Origin: Silanimonas sp021297925
Lineage (GTDB): Bacteria; Pseudomonadota; Gammaproteobacteria; Xanthomonadales; Xanthomonadaceae
NCBI GenBank assembly: GCA_027532825.1
Contig: JAPZTL010000002.1
Coordinates: 62,001 to 126,000 of the forward strand
Direction: 5' to 3'
DNA length: 64,000 nucleotides
The translations under genes were made by a program, and so were the position numbers. Under the pieces are notes generated by a model. It worked only from the letters and a program-made list of their open reading frames with translations. It did not search any database and had not been told where the DNA came from. Shown here one piece after another: positions 58,540-64,000 of the stretch. The first letter of the stretch is position 1, and the number at the start of each line of letters is the position of its first letter.

Positions 58540-59919
58540 GTGATCAAGCCCCGCACCCCGCCCGGCGTCCTGGAACTGCTGCCGCGCGACCAGATCGCCT
58601 TCCAGCGCGTGCTCGACGTGATCCGCCGCAACTACGAGCGATTCGGCTTTCTCCCCGTCGAGACCCCGGTGTTCGAGCTCACCGACGTGTTGCTGACGAA
58701 GAGCGGCGGCGAAACGGAGCGGCAGGTCTATTTCGCGCAGTCCACCGGCGCGCTCGAGAAGCGGGAGGAGGGCCTGCCCGAACTCGCGCTGCGCTTCGAC
58801 CTCACCGTCCCGCTCGCCCGCTATGTGGCCGAACACGAGCACGACCTCGCCTTCCCGTTCCGTCGCTACCAGATGCAGCGCGTCTACCGTGGCGAGCGCC
58901 AGCAGCGCGGCCGCTTCCGCGAGTTCTACCAGTGCGACATCGACGTGATCGGCAAGGACGCGCTCTCGGTGCGCCATGACGCCGAGATGCCGGCGGTGAT
59001 CCACGCGATCTTCTCCGAGCTGGGCATCGGTGCGTTCACCATCCAGATGAACAACCGCAAGCTGATGCGCGGCTTCTTCGAACGCCTCGGTGTCGCGGAC
59101 GGCGCCCTGCAGATGGCCGTGCTGCGTGAGGTCGACAAGATCGACAAGCGTGGCGCGGACTACGTGCGCGACACGCTGACCGGCGAGGGCTTCGGGCTGT
59201 CGGCCGACGCGGTGGGCCGCATCCTCGACTTCGTGTCGGTGCGGTCCAGCGGCCATGCCGACGCCATGGCCAAGCTCGACGCGCTGGGCGGCGGCAACGC
59301 GACGCTGGAACAGGGCGTGGCGGAGCTGCGAGAGGTGCTGGGCCTGGTCAAGGCGCTGGGCGTGCCCGAGTCCGATTACGCCATCAACTTCTCGATCGCG
59401 CGAGGCCTCGACTACTACACCGGCACGGTCTACGAGACCACGCTCGATGCCCATCCACAGATCGGCTCGATCTGCTCGGGCGGCCGCTACGACAACCTCG
59501 CCAGCCATTACACCAAGTCGCACCTGCCGGGCGTGGGCATCTCGATCGGCGTGACGCGCCTGTTCTGGCAGCTCCGCGAGGCAGGCCTCGTCGGCACCGC
59601 CGACAGCAGCGTCGAGGCGCTCGTCGCGCTGATGGACGATGCCGGCCTTCCGGCGGCGCTGGCGCTGGCCAACCGCTTGCGCGCCGGTGGGATCAACACC
59701 GAGGCGCAGCTCGAGGCGAAGAAGCTCGCCAAGCAGTTCCAGTACGCCGATCGCGCCGGCATCCGCTTCGTGCTGCTGCAGGGCGAGGACGAGCGCGCGA
59801 AGGGTACGGTTACCGTGAAGGACCTGCGCCGCAACGAGCAGTTCGAGCTGCCGGAGGGCGAGGTGGTGGCGGCGCTCAAGGTCGAGCTGGCCCAGCAGCG
59901 CGCGCTGGCGGGACGCTGA
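58540..59919 (+). CDS. hisS: histidyl-tRNA synthetase
   Basis: This 459-residue class II synthetase charges tRNA-His. It starts at a GTG (58540) preceded by GGAGAG. Motif 2 is FRRYQMQRVYRGERQQRGRF with REFYQCDIDVIG. The histidine-specific segments are ARGLDYYTGTVYE and SICSGGRYDNL. The C-terminal anticodon domain begins near residue 370 (EALVALMDDAGLP). It is slightly longer than the E. coli enzyme. Longer in-frame upstream codons (from 58390) lack conserved sequence and are rejected. The next gene begins one base after its stop. Confidence 0.96.
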   Translation: MIKPRTPPGVLELLPRDQIAFQRVLDVIRRNYERFGFLPVETPVFELTDVLLTKSGGETERQVYFAQSTGALEKREEGLPELALRFDLTVPLARYVAEHEHDLAFPFRRYQMQRVYRGERQQRGRFREFYQCDIDVIGKDALSVRHDAEMPAVIHAIFSELGIGAFTIQMNNRKLMRGFFERLGVADGALQMAVLREVDKIDKRGADYVRDTLTGEGFGLSADAVGRILDFVSVRSSGHADAMAKLDALGGGNATLEQGVAELREVLGLVKALGVPESDYAINFSIARGLDYYTGTVYETTLDAHPQIGSICSGGRYDNLASHYTKSHLPGVGISIGVTRLFWQLREAGLVGTADSSVEALVALMDDAGLPAALALANRLRAGGINTEAQLEAKKLAKQFQYADRAGIRFVLLQGEDERAKGTVTVKDLRRNEQFELPEGEVVAALKVELAQQRALAGR

Positions 59920-59920
59920 G

Positions 59921-61798
59921 ATGGGGGCTCGCGCCGTAGTGCATCTCGACGGGCGCTCCCTGTCCCGCGCGGACGTCGTGGCCGTCGCCCGCGGCGCGAC
60001 GGTCTCGCTGGACGCGTCCCAACTCGAGCGCGTGCAGCGGACGGCGGACTTCCTCGCCGCGCAGGTCGCGAAGCAGGAGCCGATCTACGGCGTCTCGACC
60101 GGTTTCGGCAGCAACGCCGACCGGCTGCTCGGCGCGCACCGGCTCCGCGGCGACGCCCCCGGCGACGCACCGCTGCACCAGGACCTTCAGCACAAGCTCA
60201 TCACCAGCCACGCCGTGTGCGTCGGTGAGCCGTTCCCCGCCGACGTGGTGCGGGCGATGCTGGTCATCCGCATTAACACGCTGATGCAGGGGCATTCCGG
60301 CGTCCGCCGCAGCACGCTCGAGGCCTATGCGGCGATGCTCAATGCCGGCGTGGTGCCCGTGGTCCCGATGCTCGGTTCGGTCGGGGCCAGCGGCGACCTG
60401 GCGCCGCTCTCGCATCTGGCCATCGTGCTGCTCGGCGGTGGCGAGGCCTTCTTCGGCGGCGAACGGCTGCCCGGCGGCGAGGCGCTGCGACGCGCCGGTC
60501 TTTCGCCGATCACGCTGTCGTACAAGGAAGGACTGGCGCTGAACAACGGCACCGCGCAAATGCTCGCCACGGCGGTGCTGGCCGCGGACCGCCTCGCGGC
60601 GCTCGTGGACTTCGCCGACCGCTGCGCGGCGATGACGCTCGAAGCCTTCGCCGGCCGCGTCCGCGCGTTCGACGAGCACGTGCATGCCCTCCGGCCACAT
60701 CCGGGCCAGGTCGCCAGCGCGGCGCGCCTCCGCGACCTGCTGGCCGGCTCGACGCTGGCCGACATCCCGTACCACTTGGTCCCGCGCGCCAAGCCGTGGT
60801 TGCCGGCGAGCTGGCCGACGCCCTCGCTGTCATCGCTGCGCTTCGACATCGGCTGGGACTGGGTGCCGGCCGACCAGCGCCATGGTCGCGAGCGCTTCTA
60901 CGAGCGGTTCAAGCCCTTCCGGGGCGGCAAGAAGCACCAGCCGCAGGACAGCTACAGCCTGCGCTGCGCCCCGCAGGTGCACGGCGCCGTCCGCGACGCG
61001 CTGGCGCAGCTCGAGCGGGTCATCGACATCGAACTCAACGCCGTCACCGACAACCCGCTGGTATTCCCGGACCTTCCCGGTGCGCGGCACATCGAGGACC
61101 AGGTGGTGTCGGCGGGCCATTTCCACGGCATGCCCATCGCGCTGGCGATGAGCTATGCGAAGGCGGCGGTGCCCGTGCTGGCGTCGATCGCCGAGCGCCG
61201 GCTCAACAAGCTGGTCGACCCAGCCACCAACGACGGCCTGCCGGCCTTCCTCGTCGGCAACGAGGACGCCACCGATTCCGGGCTGATGATCGTGCAGTAC
61301 ACGGCGGCGGCGATCGTCAACGACCTCGCGTCGCGCGCGCACCCGGCCACGGTCTATTCGGTGCCGACCAGCGCGAACGCCGAGGACCACGTCTCGATGG
61401 GCGCGAACGAGGGCCGCCACCTGCTGGCGATGGGCGCGGACCTCGGCAAGGTGCTGGCGCTCGAACTGATGGTCGCCGCGCAGGCCCTCGATTTCCGCCG
61501 CGACATGATCAACGCGGCCCGTCGCCTCGCGCGCGAGGCCGATCTGGCCACCTTCGCCGCCAAGGTGGGCAACGCACCGCCCGAACCGCACCCGGACCGG
61601 GCCCGATTCCTCGCCGAGTGCGACGCGCTGCGCGCGGAGCTGGCCGCCAGCCCGGAGTTCGCGCCGGGGCCCGCCAGCGCGGCATTGCACGAGTCCTTCC
61701 GCGCGGCGGTGGGCTTCATGGGCGAGGACCGATCGCTGGACGGCGACGTCGCGGCGGCCGTCCGCTTCGTCGAGGCCTGGATCGCCGGCCGGGGCTGA
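59921..61798 (+). CDS. histidine/aromatic ammonia-lyase family enzyme, enlarged
   Basis: This 625-residue MIO-type lyase has the self-cyclising Ala-Ser-Gly at 156-158 (SVGASGDLAPLSH), the catalytic Tyr-56 in YGVSTGFGSN and QDSYSLRCAPQVHG near 342-355. It also has NPLVFPD and the NEDATDSGLMIVQYTAAA segment. The specificity pair Ser-96/His-97 (LQHKLITSHA) matches histidine ammonia-lyases; tyrosine lyases have His-Leu there. It is about 110 residues longer than HutH, with an extra Trp/Arg-rich block at about 270-340. No hutU, hutI or hutG is nearby. It follows hisS by one base, so the two are co-transcribed. Confidence 0.85.
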   Translation: MGARAVVHLDGRSLSRADVVAVARGATVSLDASQLERVQRTADFLAAQVAKQEPIYGVSTGFGSNADRLLGAHRLRGDAPGDAPLHQDLQHKLITSHAVCVGEPFPADVVRAMLVIRINTLMQGHSGVRRSTLEAYAAMLNAGVVPVVPMLGSVGASGDLAPLSHLAIVLLGGGEAFFGGERLPGGEALRRAGLSPITLSYKEGLALNNGTAQMLATAVLAADRLAALVDFADRCAAMTLEAFAGRVRAFDEHVHALRPHPGQVASAARLRDLLAGSTLADIPYHLVPRAKPWLPASWPTPSLSSLRFDIGWDWVPADQRHGRERFYERFKPFRGGKKHQPQDSYSLRCAPQVHGAVRDALAQLERVIDIELNAVTDNPLVFPDLPGARHIEDQVVSAGHFHGMPIALAMSYAKAAVPVLASIAERRLNKLVDPATNDGLPAFLVGNEDATDSGLMIVQYTAAAIVNDLASRAHPATVYSVPTSANAEDHVSMGANEGRHLLAMGADLGKVLALELMVAAQALDFRRDMINAARRLAREADLATFAAKVGNAPPEPHPDRARFLAECDALRAELAASPEFAPGPASAALHESFRAAVGFMGEDRSLDGDVAAAVRFVEAWIAGRG

Positions 61799-61807
61799 GG
61801 CCCCGGC
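61788..61807. terminator. GC hairpin over the lyase stop codon
   Basis: An 8-bp perfect stem, GCCGGGGC / GCCCCGGC, has the loop TGAG that contains the TGA stop. It lies between the lyase gene and the convergent sugar dehydrogenase gene. There is no T tail, so termination efficiency is uncertain. Confidence 0.4.
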
Positions 61808-61822
61808 GGCATCCACGGTGTC

Positions 61823-62950
61823 TCAGCGCGGCAGCAGCTCGACGCGGGCGACCTGCCCGTCGCGGGAGTCCGTCAGCACATAGAGCGCACCATCCGGCCC
61901 CTGCCTCACGTCGCGGATGCGCTGGTTCCAGTCGTCGAGCAGCACCTCGGTGTCCGTCACGCGCTCGCCGTCGAGGACGAGGCGCTCGAGATGCGTCAGC
62001 GCCAACGCCCCGACGAAGGCGTTGCCCTGCCATGGCTTGAAGCGGTCGCTGGCGTAGAACGCCAAGCCCGAGGCCCCGATCGACGGCGTCCACTGATGGA
62101 TCGGCTGCTCCATGCCGGCCTTGGCGGTGATGCCCTCGCCGATGGTGGTGCCGGTGTAGTTCTTGCCGAAGGTGATCACCGGCCAGCCGTAATTGAGACC
62201 GGGGCGGGGCACGTTGATCTCGTCGCCGCCGCGCGGGCCGTGCTCGTGCGTCCAGACCCTACCCGTGGACGGGTGCAGCGCCATGCCCTGGATGTTGCGA
62301 TGTCCGTAGCTGTACACGCCCGGATGCACGTCGGACCGGCCGGCGAAGGGCAGGCCCGGGGCGGGGGTGCCGTCGTCGTTGAGGCGGAACAGCTTGCCTT
62401 GCCCCCTCGACAGGTCCTGCGCGGTGTCCTGCATGCCGCGGTCGCCGGTGCTGAAGAAGAGCTTGCCCTCGCGGTCGAACACGAGGCGCGATCCATAGTG
62501 GAAGCCGGTGTCGACCTTCGGTGCCTGGCGGAAGATGACCTGCACGTCCCTCAGCGTGTCGCCGTCGAGACGGCCGCGGGCGACGGAAGTGCCCGCCCCG
62601 CCGGAGCCGGGCTCGGAGAAGCTCAGGTAGACGAGGCCGTTCTCGGCGAAGCGGGGATGCAGCGCCACGTCGAGCAAGCCGCCTTGGCCGCGCGCCTGCA
62701 CGCGGGGGACGCCGGTGATGGGCCGCGACACGGTGCCATCGAAAGAGACCATACGCAGGCGCCCCGGCCGCTCGGTGACCAGCATCCGGCCGTCGGGCAG
62801 GAAAGCGAGGCCCCACGGGTGTTCCAGTCCTTCGGCGACGGTCGTGACGCGGACCGTCCCCTCTTCGCTCGGGAATTCGCGGACCTCGGCGGCGGCGGAC
62901 AGGGCGAAGGCGAGGGCGCTGGCGAGCAGCAGCGGGCGCAGGAGAGACAT
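61823..62950 (-). CDS. exported PQQ-dependent sugar dehydrogenase (glucose/sorbosone family)
   Basis: This 375-residue protein has a signal peptide (MSLLRPLLLASALAFALSAA). A six-bladed beta-propeller of the soluble glucose/sorbosone dehydrogenase family follows: TVAEGLEHPWGLAFLPDGRM, TERPGRLRMV, GQGGLLDVALHP, HYGSRLVFDREGKLFFSTGD, SYGHRNIQGMALHP and TWTPSIGASG-like strands. It also has the conserved EHGPRGGDEINVPRPGLNYGW split here as EHGPRGGDEIN and GLNYGWPVI. It would oxidise an aldose or related sugar in the periplasm using PQQ. The substrate is unknown and no PQQ genes are in the window. Confidence 0.9.
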   Translation of the reverse strand: MSLLRPLLLASALAFALSAAAEVREFPSEEGTVRVTTVAEGLEHPWGLAFLPDGRMLVTERPGRLRMVSFDGTVSRPITGVPRVQARGQGGLLDVALHPRFAENGLVYLSFSEPGSGGAGTSVARGRLDGDTLRDVQVIFRQAPKVDTGFHYGSRLVFDREGKLFFSTGDRGMQDTAQDLSRGQGKLFRLNDDGTPAPGLPFAGRSDVHPGVYSYGHRNIQGMALHPSTGRVWTHEHGPRGGDEINVPRPGLNYGWPVITFGKNYTGTTIGEGITAKAGMEQPIHQWTPSIGASGLAFYASDRFKPWQGNAFVGALALTHLERLVLDGERVTDTEVLLDDWNQRIRDVRQGPDGALYVLTDSRDGQVARVELLPR

Positions 62951-62997
62951 CGGGCAGGTCCTCGGAACGTTAGACCCGCAGTCTCCCGCGGCGAGGA

Positions 62998-64000
62998 TCA
63001 AGGCCGCGTGGCCGCCCGCGAGGCTGCGGTGCGTCCGGCGATGCGACCACTCGCGAAGCAGGCGGTGAGCAGATAGCCACCGGTCGGGGCGTCCCAGTCG
63101 AGCATTTCCCCGCAGGCGTACCAGCCGGGCAGGGCGCGGATCGCCAGGTCGTCGTCGACCGCCTCGAGCGCGATGCCACCAGCGGTGCTGATCGCCTCCG
63201 CGATCGGCCTCGGCGGCCCCAGCCCGATGGGCAGGCGCTTGATGGCCGCGGCGAGGGCGGCCGGGTCGCCGAGCGTGGCCGGCGGGAGGCATTCGCGGAG
63301 CAGGGCGGCCTTGGCGCCCTCGAGGCGAAGACGGCGGCGGAGGACCTCGCTGAGGCTGCGGCCGTCGCGGTCCCGGCCCAGCGCTTCGCGCACCTTCGCC
63401 TCCGGCGTGGCCGGCAACAGATCGAGGAGCAGGCCGGCCTCCCCGCGGGCCTGCAGCGCGGCGCGGAGATCGGCGCCGATCGCGTACAGCAGGCTGCCTT
63501 CGAGGCCGTACTCGCTGACCACGCACTCGCCCTGCCGGGAACGGGCGACGCCGTCGGCGTCCGTCCACAGCGCCGCCACCGGCTTGAGTGGCGCCCCGGC
63601 GAAGCGGGTTCGGAAGAGGTCCGTCCACGGACGTTCGAAACCGCAGTTCGAGGCATCCAGCGGACGCGTCGGGACGCCACGGGCCGAGAGCCAGGGCAGC
63701 CATGCGCCGTCGGAGCCGAGCTGAGGCCAGCTGCCGCCGCCCAGGGCCAGCACCACCGCGCGGGCCTCGAGGTGCCGGGTGCCGCCGGGCATGTCGACGA
63801 GCGCCCGGCCTTCACCGTCGAAGCCGATCCAGCGATGGCGCATGTGGAAGCGCACCCCGTCGGCCTTCAGCCGGGCGATCCACGACCGCAGCAGCGGCGC
63901 GGCCTTGAGGTCCTCGGGGAACACCCGGCCCGAGCTGCCGACGAAGGTGCGCACCCCCAGCTCCGCCGCCCAGCGCCTCAGGGCGGGGCCGTCGAAGGCG
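62998..64000 (-). CDS. HI0933/YhiN-type flavoprotein (PP_4765-like), 5' end outside window
   Basis: The frame stays open to the window edge, giving 334 visible residues of the C-terminal part, so the N-terminal FAD Rossmann motif is missing. Visible landmarks are TFVGSSGRVFPEDLKAAPLL, the AVVLALGGGSWPQLGSDG segment, TRPLDASNCGFERPW and the C-terminal FAD motif AISTAGGIALEAVD with LPGWYACGEMLDWDAPTGGYLL. These identify the BaiN/HI0933 flavoprotein group, in the branch called PP_4765-like. The reaction is not established. It starts upstream of the sugar dehydrogenase on the same strand, 47 bases away. Confidence 0.88.
   Translation of the reverse strand, partial: AFDGPALRRWAAELGVRTFVGSSGRVFPEDLKAAPLLRSWIARLKADGVRFHMRHRWIGFDGEGRALVDMPGGTRHLEARAVVLALGGGSWPQLGSDGAWLPWLSARGVPTRPLDASNCGFERPWTDLFRTRFAGAPLKPVAALWTDADGVARSRQGECVVSEYGLEGSLLYAIGADLRAALQARGEAGLLLDLLPATPEAKVREALGRDRDGRSLSEVLRRRLRLEGAKAALLRECLPPATLGDPAALAAAIKRLPIGLGPPRPIAEAISTAGGIALEAVDDDLAIRALPGWYACGEMLDWDAPTGGYLLTACFASGRIAGRTAASRAATRP

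Overview
The window is about 70% GC by eye and packed with genes. Gene content points to a gammaproteobacterium of the Lysobacterales (Xanthomonadales), in or near the Lysobacteraceae/Xanthomonadaceae. The main evidence is the arginine locus, which uses N-acetylornithine carbamoyltransferase, an acetylcitrulline deacetylase and a fused N-acetylglutamate synthase/kinase, a route known from Xanthomonas. The serC-pheA-hisC-aroA-cmk-rpsA-ihfB-lapA-lapB order and the PHA-granule-type proteins fit the same group. The genus cannot be fixed from the sequence alone.

Layout. 1-8.1 kb: a truncated c-type cytochrome gene, then an RND efflux operon with one membrane-fusion lipoprotein and two different pump subunits. 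8.1-14.5 kb (minus strand): proA, proB, a TraB/PrgY-like membrane protein, aguB, aguA, a small exported protein and a zinc-free type ribosomal protein L36. 14.5-17.8 kb: a nucleotide-sugar epimerase/dehydrogenase pair and a TPR-like protein. 17.8-26.6 kb: a lipid and storage-granule district with two phasin-like proteins, a TetR regulator, an acyl-CoA-binding protein, a two-domain fatty acyl-CoA reductase, a patatin lipase, a PHA-system protein and an FHA protein. 26.6-34.3 kb: serC-pheA-hisC-aroA-cmk, rpsA and ihfB. 34.4-39.6 kb: lapA-lapB followed by a WecA-type transferase, a WbpM-type dehydratase and galU, all with 4-base overlaps. 40-45 kb: an FAD amine oxidase and, on the minus strand, cysS-sufE-DUF885. 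45.2-53.5 kb: a glycine-zipper protein and the arginine operon. 53.5-58.4 kb: a small unknown gene, a DUF3999/DUF2339 membrane pair and tRNA-Pro(CGG). 58.5-64 kb: hisS, a histidine-ammonia-lyase-like enzyme, a sugar dehydrogenase and a truncated flavoprotein gene.

How the genes work together. The arginine genes form two blocks, argF' and then argG-argE'-argAB-GNAT-argC-argH. In the second block every junction is a 4-base ATGA or GTGA overlap, which suggests translational coupling. The most interesting signal is upstream of argF': a 34-codon open frame with four arginine codons near its end, directly followed by a strong intrinsic hairpin. The last sense codons of that frame repeat the 3' arm of the hairpin. 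This is the architecture of a ribosome-stalling arginine attenuator. Other signals worth checking are the lipid-granule module, a large hairpin behind a phasin gene, the hisS/ammonia-lyase pairing and the altered proton-relay residues of the second RND pump.

Limits: starts, motifs and hairpins were read by eye with no database search or folding program. Function calls rest on recognised family motifs.
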